Positions 1 to 8,361 are shown, counted from the first letter of the stretch. The stretch is 64,000 nucleotides of DNA from Byssovorax sp. (GCA_025362495.1 JANYGI010000231.1:1-64000), one strand, 5' to 3'. Notes: generated by a model from the sequence alone, not told the origin. Numbers and translations are program-made.

Positions 1-54
1 CGTTTCTCGCCCTTCGCGCGCGAGCTCGCGTCGATTCCCTTGCTTCCCGACTGA
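1..54 (+). CDS. 3' end of a gene entering from the left edge (partial)
   Basis: Reading frame 1 is open from the first base and ends at a TGA at 52-54, giving the tail RFSPFARELASIPLLPD. The composition is compatible with coding sequence, but 17 residues cannot identify a family. It could equally be chance open sequence. Confidence 0.35.
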   Translation, partial: RFSPFARELASIPLLPD

Positions 55-121
55 GTCCGTGGTCCTCGCGGCGTGGTGTTGCATCAGCGCTTCACTCGAT
101 GGTGATCACGGGCCCTGCAGG

Positions 122-685
122 TTGTCGACGTCAGTCCTAGAGAGCGTGTCCACCGGTGATCCGGAGGCGATGCGCGCATGTCTCGACCGCTTCGGAGGGC
201 TCGTGTGGTCGCTCGCGCGGCGCCTGTCACCGAGCGCCTCGGACGCGGAGGACGCGGTGCAGGAGATCTTCGTCGACCTCTGGAAGAGCGCGGGGCGCTT
301 CGATCCGGCGGTGGCGTCGGAGGCGACGTTCGTGGCGATGATCGCCCGTCGCCGGCTCCTCGATCGGCAGCGCCGCCGGCAGCGCCGCCCCGACACCGAG
401 CCGCTCCCCGAGGTGCCTGAGGCCCAGAGCGACGACGCCGAGCCGCCTGCGGAGCGCGCCGCCGAGGCCACCCTCGCCGCGCGCGCCGTGGCCCAGCTCC
501 GGCCGGAGCAACAGAAAGTGCTGCTGTTTGCGACGTACCATGGCCTCTCGCACGAGGAGATCGCCCGCGCCACCGGGATGCCCCTCGGCACGGTGAAGGC
601 GCACGCGCGGCGCGGCTTGAGCAAGGTGCGCGAGCTCCTGAGCGACGCCCTGAGCGTCCCCGCCCGCAAGGAGGACGCGACATGA
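122..685 (+). CDS. RNA polymerase ECF-type sigma factor
   Basis: A sigma-70 family factor that would direct RNA polymerase to a stress or envelope regulon. Region 2 is visible in the first half (RFGGLVWSLARRLSP, then DAEDAVQEIFVDLWKSAGRFDP) and region 4 near the C-terminus (HEEIARATGMPLGTVKAHARRGL, an HTH). The start is uncertain: the frame is open from a GTG at 59, but family members usually begin shortly before the GDPxAM segment, so the TTG at 122 (or GTG at 146) fits better. The stop overlaps the ATG of the next gene by 4 bases, which indicates translational coupling with its anti-sigma factor. Confidence 0.9.
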   Translation: MSTSVLESVSTGDPEAMRACLDRFGGLVWSLARRLSPSASDAEDAVQEIFVDLWKSAGRFDPAVASEATFVAMIARRRLLDRQRRRQRRPDTEPLPEVPEAQSDDAEPPAERAAEATLAARAVAQLRPEQQKVLLFATYHGLSHEEIARATGMPLGTVKAHARRGLSKVRELLSDALSVPARKEDAT

Positions 686-1593
686 TCGGTGAAGACGAAC
701 GATCACCATCGCGCCGCGAGGAGCTGCTGATCGATCGCGCCCTCGCGGGGCTCGATCCCGGCGAGGCGGCGGAGCTCCAGGCCTTGTTCGGCGACGGCGA
801 CGACGACGAGGCCTTCGATCGCGCCGCGGCGGCGATCGATCTCGGCTGCTTCGACGCGCCGAGCGATCCGCTCCCCGCGGCTCTGCGCGCGCGGATCGAG
901 GCGTCGATGCCGCAGATGCTCGCGAGCCGCAGCGCCGCCGCGCCGGGGCCTCGCGCGAGCGACGCCGCCCCGCGCCCCCGCGCCCCCGCGCCGCCTCTGG
1001 CCGACGTGATCGTGGTCCCGATGGCTCGCGCTCGCGCCGTCGATCGAACCCGCTGGCTCGGCTGGCTGGCCGCTGCGGCGTGCCTCGCCCTCGCCCTCGC
1101 CGCGTGGCTCGCGCGGCCGGCGCCGCAAGCGCAGCAGGTCCCCGCGCCGCCGTCGGCGATCGTCCCGCCGCCGGCGCCCCCGCCTCCGCCGTCGATCCTC
1201 GCGCAGCGCGCGACCCTGCTCGCCACGGCCAAGGACGTCGTTCGCGTCGACTGGTCTGCCACCAAAGACACCTCGGCGACGGGCGCGTCCGGCGACGTGG
1301 TGTGGAGCAACGCCGAGCAGCGCGGCTACATGCGCTTTCGCGGCCTCGCGCCCAACGATCCTGCGCAGCGGCAATTCCAGCTCTGGATCTTCGACCGGAG
1401 CCAGGACGCGCGCTTCCCCATCGACGGCGGCGTGTTCGACGTCGACGCCTCCACGGGCGACGTGATCGTCCCGATTACCGCGAAGATCCGTGTCACGCAG
1501 CCCACCCTCTTCGCCGTGACGGTGGAGAAGCCCGGCGGCGTCGTGGTGTCGAAGCGCGAGCACATCGTGCTCACCGCCGCAGTGAGCGGTTGA
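682..1593 (+). CDS. Anti-sigma factor, RskA family
   Basis: This 303-residue membrane protein probably sequesters the sigma factor encoded just upstream, with which it shares an ATGA overlap. The N-terminal 80 residues look like an anti-sigma interaction region. A single membrane helix lies at about residues 125-144 (WLGWLAAAACLALALAAWLA), followed by a Pro-rich stretch. The C-terminal half matches the RskA extracytoplasmic domain (RGYMRFRGLAPND, FQLWIFDRSQDARFPIDGG, FAVTVEKPGG). No zinc-binding HxxxCxxC is visible. The topology suggests release by regulated proteolysis, but the signal is unknown. Confidence 0.9.
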   Translation: MIGEDERSPSRREELLIDRALAGLDPGEAAELQALFGDGDDDEAFDRAAAAIDLGCFDAPSDPLPAALRARIEASMPQMLASRSAAAPGPRASDAAPRPRAPAPPLADVIVVPMARARAVDRTRWLGWLAAAACLALALAAWLARPAPQAQQVPAPPSAIVPPPAPPPPPSILAQRATLLATAKDVVRVDWSATKDTSATGASGDVVWSNAEQRGYMRFRGLAPNDPAQRQFQLWIFDRSQDARFPIDGGVFDVDASTGDVIVPITAKIRVTQPTLFAVTVEKPGGVVVSKREHIVLTAAVSG

Positions 1594-1619
1594 TAGCCGC
1601 GCCCCCGGGGCGAGCGCGC

Positions 1620-1943
1620 TCAATCCTTCGGCAGGCTGTCGAAGCCGATGTAGCCTCGCCCGGGCGAAGCGTCCTTGGCGTCGATGATCGCCTGGAGCTC
1701 GGGGATCTGCCGCTCCAGAAAGGCAATCTCGCGGGCCAAACGATCCTTCTTGCGGTCGCTGGCCTCGCCGGCCGCCTCGGCCTTTCGCGAAGCGATCGTC
1801 TTCACGAGCGGATCCATCGTCAGCTGGGCTTCCCAGGCGCGCGTACCGGGCTTGAACGCGGGGCCGCCGCCGCCCCCGAGCACCACGACCAGACCGACGA
1901 TGATGGCGAGCACGACCACGACGGCGACCACGATCATGACCAT
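1620..1943 (-). CDS. Small single-pass membrane protein
   Basis: A 107-residue protein starting at the ATG at 1943. The N-terminus is one strongly hydrophobic helix (residues 1-23, Val/Ile/Leu rich) followed by a Gly5 hinge, then a charged, helical tail (RKAEAAGEASDRKKDRLA, FLERQIPELQAI) likely to form a coiled coil. The same frame is open much further upstream, but that part is antisense-type shadow of the VanW-like gene, whose stop lies 50 bases away. The two are probably co-transcribed. The family is not recognised; function unknown. Confidence 0.6.
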   Translation of the reverse strand: MVMIVVAVVVVLAIIVGLVVVLGGGGGPAFKPGTRAWEAQLTMDPLVKTIASRKAEAAGEASDRKKDRLAREIAFLERQIPELQAIIDAKDASPGRGYIGFDSLPKD

Positions 1944-1993
1944 GGCGCGAAGGTACACGACTTCGCGGCGGCTGAAACCGCCTCGTTTCGTGG

Positions 1994-3460
1994 TCAGTTC
2001 GCGGCGGTGCGGGGCCCGGCCTTGGCCTCGGCGGGGCTCGCCTCGTCGGGGCCGGGCAGGGGAGGGAGGCTGTCGGGATCGGTCCCCGGAGCGACCTTGA
2101 GGATCTCGAACGTCGGCGGGTACACGTCGGTGCTCACCTCGACGCGATCGCGGCCCATCGCCAGGTGAATCGTCCGCGTCTTGCGCACCGAGACACCACG
2201 GATGCCCTTCTGCTTCACGACGACGGCGCCTTCCTTCACGCCCGCGTCTTCTTCCACCTTGCGCTTGAACGACGCGGTGCCGACCGTCACCGTCTCGTAG
2301 TCGACCTTCGCCGGCTTCTCGCGGCCGAGGATCTCGAACGCGAGCGTGCCTCTGTCGACGACCGCGTGAATGACGACCGGGAAATCGTAGGGGTTGCGCA
2401 GCTTGAGATCGACGGTGGGGAAGACGACGGTCGCGTCGAGCCCGAGGTGGATATAGCCGCTCGGTCGCGAGTGATTGATGCGCTCGACGATGTCGAGCCC
2501 GCCGAAGAACGCCGCCGCGTGGAGCGTCCCGGAGACCTGGCACGTGCCCCCGCCGACGCCGTCGCGGAGCTCGCCCTTGTAGATCTCGGGGGCCAGCGCG
2601 AACCCGTTATCCAGGCTGCGGGCGCCGACATTGGCGTTGAACGACACCGTCTCTCCCGGCATCAACACCACACCATCCATGCCGCTCGCGGCCCGGCGGA
2701 TGTTGCCGGCGCGGCCGATCTGGCCCTCGGAAAAGCGGGTCTCGAAGCGCGAGACGACCTGCGCGGTGTCGACGGCGAGCACCGCCTCGCGCGAGGCATG
2801 GGGCGCGATCTCGAAGGCGGGTACGGTGATCGATCCGGTGACGCCGCGAGCGAGGGCGCGATCGAGGGCCTCGGCGGCGGCGTAGACGTCGAGGTAGCGC
2901 CCCGGCGTGTGCTCGCTCGCGGTGTGGTGGACGAGATCGAGCTTCGCCGAGAGCGGCGGCGTGTCGTGCTCGTCCTTGAGGCGCTCGAGCTTTTCGGCGA
3001 GCGGCTCGATCGGAAAGGCCACGTGGACCGGAAAATCGGTGTGGCCGCGCCGCGCTTCGAGGGCCGCGTCGATGCGGGCGAAGAGCCCCGCTTCGTGCCC
3101 GACGGCCGCGAGGTGCGCGCCCAGCGCGCGGGTGTCGACGGTGCCGCCGAGATCGGCGAGCGAGGCCTCGACCAGCCGCTCTCCGCTCCAGGTGAACGTC
3201 ACGCGCCGCGCGAGGGCTCGCTGCGCAGCGGCCTCGGCGACGGACTCGGCCGAGGCGCCGGGAGGGGCTTCCGCGCCGCCCACGAGCACCCCGCGGCAGA
3301 GCTCGCCGTCGCGCGGCAACAGCTCGCGCGAGCTCCAGATCGCGGCGCCGGTGGCGGCCCCGAGCAGCGCCGTCGCGGTGATCCAGCGCCAGGCGGCGAT
3401 GGTCCGGCGGGGCGAGGCGTCGGGGTGCGTGGCTTGGCTCATGCGGTGGGGAACGCGCAA
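1994..3460 (-). CDS. VanW-like domain protein
   Basis: A 488-residue envelope protein. A membrane anchor or uncleaved signal lies near residues 22-45. A middle region resembles the putative peptidoglycan-binding domain that usually precedes VanW. The VanW domain covers roughly residues 240-390, with the diagnostic GGGTCQVSGTLHAAAFFGGL, INHSRPSGYI and LRNPYDFPVVIHA segments. VanW-like proteins are cell-envelope associated, but their biochemical role is not established. The ATG at 3460 was taken; MSQ at 3442 is also possible. It probably heads an operon with the small membrane protein downstream. Confidence 0.85.
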   Translation of the reverse strand: MRVPHRMSQATHPDASPRRTIAAWRWITATALLGAATGAAIWSSRELLPRDGELCRGVLVGGAEAPPGASAESVAEAAAQRALARRVTFTWSGERLVEASLADLGGTVDTRALGAHLAAVGHEAGLFARIDAALEARRGHTDFPVHVAFPIEPLAEKLERLKDEHDTPPLSAKLDLVHHTASEHTPGRYLDVYAAAEALDRALARGVTGSITVPAFEIAPHASREAVLAVDTAQVVSRFETRFSEGQIGRAGNIRRAASGMDGVVLMPGETVSFNANVGARSLDNGFALAPEIYKGELRDGVGGGTCQVSGTLHAAAFFGGLDIVERINHSRPSGYIHLGLDATVVFPTVDLKLRNPYDFPVVIHAVVDRGTLAFEILGREKPAKVDYETVTVGTASFKRKVEEDAGVKEGAVVVKQKGIRGVSVRKTRTIHLAMGRDRVEVSTDVYPPTFEILKVAPGTDPDSLPPLPGPDEASPAEAKAGPRTAAN

Positions 3461-3495
3461 GAGCCGAGACTACATCCGCGCGCCCCGTCGTGTCG

Positions 3496-4434
3496 CTAGA
3501 GACCGATCGCGGTGCGGTACACCCAGCCGACGTTCGAGCCGGATTCGACCTTGTACCAGTCGTTCTGCTTCGCCAGGATCTTCACCTTGGTCCCGCGGAC
3601 GAGGCGCCCGACCTTCTCTTTGCCCTTGGCCTCTTTGCGGAGAGACACCGAGTCGCTGGCGATCACGGCGTTGCCGGTGGCCTCGGTCTCGCTCGTGGTC
3701 GCGCCCGCGGCGGCGTCGCCGTCGCCGGCGTCGGCGCCCCCGGCGGCGTCACCGGGGTGCTTGCCCGGCTTGTAGAAGTTGAGCGCGTACGCCAGCGTGT
3801 AGCGCCGGTACTTGTGCGGGACCTCTTCGAGCGAGGCGTTGCCGAACTCGTGCGCGGCGCACTGGAGGATGCCATTGACGGTGGTCGACGGCATGCCGCT
3901 GACCTTCTTCGCCTTGGCGACCTGGATCTCTTTCTTCTCGAAATTGATCTCGAAGCCGATGGTCATCTTGCCTTCGAGGCCGAGCGCCGAGGGGCACTTG
4001 GACAGCTCTTTCAGGCGCGGGACGGCGATCGGATCGAAGAGCAGCTTCTCGCAGTCCTCGATCTTCTTGTCCTTCTTCTCGAAGCACTTGGTGATCTTGC
4101 CCGCGCCGACGACCACCAGCTCCTGGTTGGCCGGGGCCGCGGCGGGATCGCCGCTCCCCGCAGGCGCCGGGGCGACTGCCGCCGAGCCGGACGGGGCCGG
4201 CGCGCCCGAGGCCGCGGCGCGCGGAGCGGCCGAGCCCGCGGGGGACGCTGTCGCTTCGATCTGCGCCCGGAGATCCCCGGGGACGCTCGGGCCGATGCGG
4301 ACGCCGGCGATCCGCGGCCATGCGATGCCAATCAGGAACCCCGCGAGGCCGATGGCGCCGACGCGCGACCACGCCGGGTGCTCGCTCCCGGGACGCGGAA
4401 TCTCGACTGCAAGGGGGCGGTCTGTTTTGCCCAT
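3496..4434 (-). CDS. SH3-domain membrane-anchored protein
   Basis: A 312-residue protein with one N-terminal membrane helix (about residues 26-44), an Ala/Pro/Ser/Gly-rich linker (65-100), a central cysteine-containing domain (KCFEKKDKKIEDCEKLLFD, LSKCPSALGLEGKM, ILQCAAHEFG), and a C-terminal bacterial SH3 domain of about 60 residues (SVSLRKEAKGKEKVGRL, WYKVESGSNVGWVYRTAIGL). Bacterial SH3 domains often bind cell wall or mediate protein contacts. The central domain resembles the conserved-Cys domains common in myxobacterial AgmX-like proteins, but this is inference. It is transcribed towards the VanW-like gene with 36 bases between. Confidence 0.75.
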   Translation of the reverse strand: MGKTDRPLAVEIPRPGSEHPAWSRVGAIGLAGFLIGIAWPRIAGVRIGPSVPGDLRAQIEATASPAGSAAPRAAASGAPAPSGSAAVAPAPAGSGDPAAAPANQELVVVGAGKITKCFEKKDKKIEDCEKLLFDPIAVPRLKELSKCPSALGLEGKMTIGFEINFEKKEIQVAKAKKVSGMPSTTVNGILQCAAHEFGNASLEEVPHKYRRYTLAYALNFYKPGKHPGDAAGGADAGDGDAAAGATTSETEATGNAVIASDSVSLRKEAKGKEKVGRLVRGTKVKILAKQNDWYKVESGSNVGWVYRTAIGL

Positions 4435-4583
4435 TCGGACCCCTGGCTAGCACGAAAGGGCGAGGGCGCGGAAATACTCCGTGAAAGCTCCGGTGCGCGC
4501 CGGGGCGATCCGGGGGCCTCCCGACGCGCGGTTTCCCGGCACGCCGACGTCGGCTCCGGCGTCGCGGCTCCATTGCGAGGCGC

Positions 4584-4590
4584 GGAGGTG
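4584..4590 (+). promoter_or_regulatory. Strong ribosome-binding site of the metallothionein gene
   Basis: GGAGGTG lies 5 bases before the ATG at 4596. It is among the best Shine-Dalgarno matches in the window and is the main non-homology support that this short ORF is translated. Confidence 0.65.
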
Positions 4591-4595
4591 ATTTC

Positions 4596-4763
4596 ATGGC
4601 TCCTGCGAATCGATGTGCCCACCCGGGCTGCCAGTGTACCGTCCCCGACGACCGAGCGGCCCGGGGCAACACCTACTGTTCCGACTATTGCGAGCGTCAC
4701 GGCTCCGATCAAGCGCACAAGCCGCACGAGTGCGGATGCGGCCACGCGGCCTGCACGGCCTGA
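4596..4763 (+). CDS. Metallothionein-like Cys-rich small protein
   Basis: A 55-residue ORF with a strong GGAGGTG ribosome-binding site 5 bases before its ATG. It has eight cysteines at residues 7, 12, 14, 28, 32, 46, 48 and 53, plus several histidines. Spacing parallels cyanobacterial SmtA: an N-terminal CxxxxCxC pair cluster, a central TYCSDYCERHG (compare YYCSEAC in SmtA), and a C-terminal CGCGHAACTA (compare GCGHTGCNC). Such proteins bind Zn or Cd in a thiolate/imidazole cluster in the cytosol. The terminal Cys of SmtA is absent here while an extra CxC is gained. No SmtB-type repressor gene is adjacent. Confidence 0.85.
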   Translation: MAPANRCAHPGCQCTVPDDRAARGNTYCSDYCERHGSDQAHKPHECGCGHAACTA

Positions 4764-4849
4764 CGAGATCCACCCGCAGCCCCCGAAAACCTGAGGAGCC
4801 GAGCCCAATTTATCTCTCCGAGGGCGGGAATCGGATACAAGGGAAGCAG

Positions 4850-5512
4850 GTGCTCCCTTTCCTGATCCTCCTGCAGGTGAGCGGGGTCGCGCCTCCGTCG
4901 GCGCCGATACCGCCTCTCCGCGCCGACTTCCACGTCGACGAGGAGCTCACCTATTCAGTCCGCCCTCCGCCTCCGCCGCCGCGGCCACGCGACCTCCCGG
5001 CGGGGTTCGGCCGCGTGCAGATCGGGCTCGGTCCACCGGGGTTTTCACCCGAGACGAGCCTGCTTCGACTCGAAGGGTACGGCGGAGCCAAGCTGTGGGT
5101 CGAGGTGGACGGCGGGTACATGATCGGCCCGCTCGGTCACCACCTCGGGGGCGCCGTCTGGGGTGGAGTCGGGCGCTGGTTCAGCCCCGGGGGCGGCTCG
5201 ACGCCGGCGTTCACCGAATTCGAGTATTTCGCCGGCGTCGAGGCGCCGATTCGCTTCGGCACGCGCACCCTCGGCGTCCTCGCCGCCCCGCGGATCGGCG
5301 TCGCCAATGGCAGCTTCGATCTCGGCGGCACCAGCCTGTCCCGCCCGGCGCTCGTAGGCGGAGGGCAGGTGAGCGCGATCTCGTCGCGCTACCATCTCAG
5401 CCTCTCCGCCAGCTACCTGACGGCGCGAGTCCCCACGCTCGGTCCGATCGCGCCGACTCACGATCTCGGTGGCCTGTTCTTCTCGCTGGGAGCGATCTTC
5501 GATGATGGCTGA
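4850..5512 (+). CDS. Secreted, barrel-like outer-membrane protein (hypothetical)
   Basis: The frame is open from 4613, but a GTG at 4850 preceded by AAGGGAAGCAG gives a signal-peptide-like start (VLPFLILLQVSGVAPPSA), so a 220-residue exported product is preferred. After a Pro-rich segment (PPPPPPRPRDLP) the sequence is built of alternating short strands ending in aromatic or hydrophobic residues (GGAKLWVEVDGGYMIG, FTEFEYFAGVEAPIRFG, YHLSLSASYLTARV), typical of an outer-membrane beta barrel. No family is recognised. Its 3' end overlaps the following lipoprotein gene. Confidence 0.65.
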   Translation: MLPFLILLQVSGVAPPSAPIPPLRADFHVDEELTYSVRPPPPPPRPRDLPAGFGRVQIGLGPPGFSPETSLLRLEGYGGAKLWVEVDGGYMIGPLGHHLGGAVWGGVGRWFSPGGGSTPAFTEFEYFAGVEAPIRFGTRTLGVLAAPRIGVANGSFDLGGTSLSRPALVGGGQVSAISSRYHLSLSASYLTARVPTLGPIAPTHDLGGLFFSLGAIFDDG

Positions 5513-6020
5513 CGCCCGGACAGGGTATCTCGCGCTCGTGGTCGTCGCGGTCGGCCTCGCGGGCTGCGCCGGGCCGGAGAGCGCGCGGGCGATCGACCGC
5601 ATTTGCAAGACGATCGTGACCGGCGGGCCGGCCTGCGAGCTCGACGGCGCGGGCCTCCAGACGCCCGGGCCCACCGACGATTCGGTCGGCTTCACGCTCG
5701 ACGACGCGCGACTCGTCGTTCACCTCGCCGCGGTCCCGGAGGTGCGTGGAGCAGGCCTCTTCGATATTTCGCTCCTCACCGGCGCGAGGCAACCCGACAT
5801 GCAGCTCGACACGGCGCTCACCTGGGGCTCGTGCGGCGCGCGCTGCCCGACGGATCCGTCGGCCACCGTCCGGACGCTGCCGGACGAGCTTGGCTGGGTG
5901 ACCGTGGCCTCGGCACTGCACCGGAGCGCCGCCGACGCGAATGTGCCTTACGACGCCAAGGTGGTCTTCACCGGATTCGACGCCTTCGTCGTCGATCTGC
6001 GCGTGACGCCGACCCCGTGA
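5502..6020 (+). CDS. Putative lipoprotein
   Basis: A 172-residue protein beginning at the ATG at 5502 (an adjacent ATG at 5505 is equivalent). It overlaps the end of the preceding gene by 11 bases. The N-terminus is a lipoprotein signal with lipobox VGLAGC near residue 23. Four further cysteines follow (RICKTIV, PACELDG, GSCGARCP), likely disulfides in the periplasm. No homology is recognised. Coupling to the barrel-like gene suggests the two act together in the outer envelope. Confidence 0.65.
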   Translation: MMADARTGYLALVVVAVGLAGCAGPESARAIDRICKTIVTGGPACELDGAGLQTPGPTDDSVGFTLDDARLVVHLAAVPEVRGAGLFDISLLTGARQPDMQLDTALTWGSCGARCPTDPSATVRTLPDELGWVTVASALHRSAADANVPYDAKVVFTGFDAFVVDLRVTPTP

Positions 6021-6051
6021 TTGCCACTCTCCTCGGCCCTCGGGCCATCGC

Positions 6052-6693
6052 TCAACCGAGGTAGCGATCGAGCTCGGTCAGATCCTCGATCTCGCCTTCG
6101 CCTGCGGCGCGCGAGCCCCGTCGCAGCAGGAGCGCGCGCATCCCGACCCGCGCTGCGCCCGCGACGTGCTCGGGGCGGTTGTCGATGAAGAGGCAGGAGG
6201 CCGGATCGACGTCGAGCGCGGCGGCGATGGCGCGGTAGGCCTCCGGAGCCGGCTTGGCGACGCCGATCATCGCCGCGGAGAGCGCGGCGTCCACGAGATC
6301 CCCGAGGCCGATCGCCGCGAGCGAGCCCGGGAGATCGAGCAGCGTGAAGTTCGACAGGACACCGGTGCGGAGGTGGCGGGCCCGCGCGCGCTCGAGCGCG
6401 CCGCGCGCGTCCAGATAAGGCGAAAGCGCCGCGCGCGGATCGAAGCGCGCGAGGCCCACGCGGGCCGCGTCGTCGAGGCCGAGCTCGGCGCCGAGCTCGC
6501 CGGTGAACCGCGCGAAGAAGGCGCGCTCGCCGGGGCCATCGAGCGGGGGCGCGACGCGCTCGGCGAAGGCGCGGAGCCGGCGCCCGAGCTCGTCGAGGCC
6601 GAAGGGCAGGACGGATCCGAGCGCGGCGCGCGCGCGGTCGAGATCGAAGTCCGCCAGCACGCCGTCGCGATCGAAGATGACGGCCTTCAGCAT
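6052..6693 (-). CDS. HAD-superfamily hydrolase
   Basis: A 213-residue cytosolic hydrolase, probably a phosphatase. Motif I is VIFDRDGVLADFD near the N-terminus with the nucleophile Asp and acid/base Asp. Motif II is GVLSNFT, the motif III Lys lies in GVAKPAPEAY, and the motif IV acidic patch is CLFIDNRPEHV, typical of the phosphoglycolate-phosphatase-like subgroup. The substrate is unknown. The start (ATG at 6693) overlaps the stop of the isoprenyl synthase gene by 7 bases, so it is the third gene of a tightly coupled operon and may dephosphorylate a product of the first two enzymes. Confidence 0.85.
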   Translation of the reverse strand: MLKAVIFDRDGVLADFDLDRARAALGSVLPFGLDELGRRLRAFAERVAPPLDGPGERAFFARFTGELGAELGLDDAARVGLARFDPRAALSPYLDARGALERARARHLRTGVLSNFTLLDLPGSLAAIGLGDLVDAALSAAMIGVAKPAPEAYRAIAAALDVDPASCLFIDNRPEHVAGAARVGMRALLLRRGSRAAGEGEIEDLTELDRYLG

Positions 6694-7802
6694 GGCGTCT
6701 CCTCGGGCGCGGGCGCGGCCGACGCCTGCCGGATCGGATCCTCGGCGCCGAGCTCCACGCCGCACCGGCGCAGCCGATCCGCGAAGGTGCCGGTCATCTC
6801 TCGCATGATCCCGCGGAGCCCCGGAGGGGTCGCGGAGACGCACGCGCCGCAGCTCGCCAGCACCCGCTCCACCATGGCCGGCACGGCGAGCTCGAGCATC
6901 GCCTCGCGGAGCGGGCGGTACTGCTCGGCGAGCCGCGCGCCGAGCCGGGCGCGCTCGCGCGGCTGCTCCGCGAGCGAGGCGTTCCCGAGGGCCCGCGACG
7001 TCTTCCAGAGCGCGTCGAGATCGATGAGCAGCGCCGGCCGGCAGCGGAGCGCGAGCAGGAGCGGCATGGTGATCATGCCCATCACCACGTCGTCGTTCTC
7101 TCCGGCGGCGTCGCGCGGCTCGAGGAGGTTCACGAGATCGTCGACGTCCTGGAAGACGTGGCCGAACGCCTCGGTCGCGTCCTCGGAGAGCGAGGCCCGG
7201 TCGCTGAGGATCAGCGCGGTGTTGAGGGCGAAGGCGGCGCCCACGGCGCTCTGCCGGTAGCGGTGCTCGAGCCATCGATCGAAGACCTCGGGCGGCGGGT
7301 AGAGGTTCTGGCGCTCCCAGAGCTCGTTGGCGAAGAGCTCGACGAAGAAGCGCATGGTGTGATCGAAGACGCGGATGTCGACGCGCCGGGCGCGCTCGGC
7401 GACCATGGCCATCAACGCGCCCGCGAACGGGGTGGCGCTGCCCTCGCCGAACCGCGCCGGGAACGTCGGCCGGCCCGATCGGGCGAGCGTCCGATCCACG
7501 GTGTCGTCGGCGATGGCGACGAGCTCCATCGCGAGCATGATCACCGGCAGGCAGCGGCGGTGCGCGGGCGTGATCCCGCCCATGGACTCGGCGGTGGCCA
7601 GGAACAGGAGCGGCAGCAGCAGGAACGACGGCTGCGGGTTGTCCTGCACAACGTAGTCGAGATAGAGGCGCAGCTCGCCGGGCACGGTGATCTGTTGCAG
7701 CGCGCGGCGCGCGTCCTCGAGCAGAGGCTCGTAGGAGCCGCGCACGCGGCCGAAGATGCCCTGGAAGAGCCGCGGGTACTCGAGCGGGGCGAGCTCAGAC
7801 AT
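6687..7802 (-). CDS. Polyprenyl synthetase-family (class I isoprenoid synthase) protein
   Basis: A 371-residue all-alpha enzyme. The first Asp-rich Mg-binding motif is DDTVD (residues 99-103) and the second is DDLVN (221-225), matching the trans-isoprenyl diphosphate synthase fold. It is longer and more divergent than housekeeping GGPP synthases (about 300-330 residues), and the usual KTA segment appears as RQSA. Product chain length, or whether it is a terpene cyclase-like member, cannot be told. It overlaps the LOG gene by 8 bases upstream and the HAD gene by 7 bases downstream. Confidence 0.8.
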   Translation of the reverse strand: MSELAPLEYPRLFQGIFGRVRGSYEPLLEDARRALQQITVPGELRLYLDYVVQDNPQPSFLLLPLLFLATAESMGGITPAHRRCLPVIMLAMELVAIADDTVDRTLARSGRPTFPARFGEGSATPFAGALMAMVAERARRVDIRVFDHTMRFFVELFANELWERQNLYPPPEVFDRWLEHRYRQSAVGAAFALNTALILSDRASLSEDATEAFGHVFQDVDDLVNLLEPRDAAGENDDVVMGMITMPLLLALRCRPALLIDLDALWKTSRALGNASLAEQPRERARLGARLAEQYRPLREAMLELAVPAMVERVLASCGACVSATPPGLRGIMREMTGTFADRLRRCGVELGAEDPIRQASAAPAPEETPC

Positions 7803-8361
7803 GCGCCGGGGCCTCGGCCCACGTGCCGCGCAGCGCCGGCACCACGTCGCCCACGGCGCCGACGACGCGGCAGAGATCGCGCGAGGCGGCGTAGGCGAAG
7901 CCGTGATCGGTCAAGGCGTCGAAGAGGCCGACGAGGTGGGTGAAGAAGCCCTCGATGTCGACGAGCACGATCGGCTTCGCATGGGCCTTGAGCTGCTTCA
8001 TGTTGATGGTCTCGAGCGCCTCGTCGAGCGTGCCGAAGCCACCCGGGAGCACCACGAACGCGTCGGCGCGATCGGCCATCAGGCGCTTGCGCTCGTGCAG
8101 CCCGTCGGACCACACGAGCTCGGTGAGGCCCAGGTGCTCGACCTCGTAGCGCGCGAGCTGCTTCGGCATCACGCCGACGACGCGCCCGCCGCTCGCGAGG
8201 GCCGCGTCGGCCACGCGCCCCATCAAGCCGACGCGCGCGCCGCCGTAGACGATCGAGAACCCCTCCTCGGCGAGAGCAGAGCCCAGCGCGGCGGCGGCCT
8301 CCGCGTGCTCGGGGCGCGAACCATCGGCGGAGCCACAGTAGACGCAAACGTATTTCGACAT
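7795..8361 (-). CDS. LOG-family nucleoside 5'-monophosphate phosphoribohydrolase
   Basis: A 188-residue Rossmann protein of the TIGR00730/LOG family. The signature PGGFGTLDE is at residues 106-114 with the preceding catalytic Arg-Lys at 91-92 (HERKRLM). LOG proteins hydrolyse cytokinin riboside monophosphates or other nucleoside monophosphates to free base and ribose 5-phosphate. The length is typical. It is the first gene of a three-gene coupled operon with an isoprenyl synthase and a HAD hydrolase. True substrate unknown; many bacterial members act on AMP. Confidence 0.9.
   Translation of the reverse strand: MSKYVCVYCGSADGSRPEHAEAAAALGSALAEEGFSIVYGGARVGLMGRVADAALASGGRVVGVMPKQLARYEVEHLGLTELVWSDGLHERKRLMADRADAFVVLPGGFGTLDEALETINMKQLKAHAKPIVLVDIEGFFTHLVGLFDALTDHGFAYAASRDLCRVVGAVGDVVPALRGTWAEAPAHV

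Noticed and set aside
84-1310. 408-codon minus-strand frame
   Set aside because: It mirrors the sigma/anti-sigma pair, is Arg/Ala/Ser-rich and has no recognisable domain; a high-GC antisense shadow.
4596-4763. smtAB-type operon
   Set aside because: No ArsR/SmtB-like repressor is encoded on either side, so only the metallothionein itself is called.
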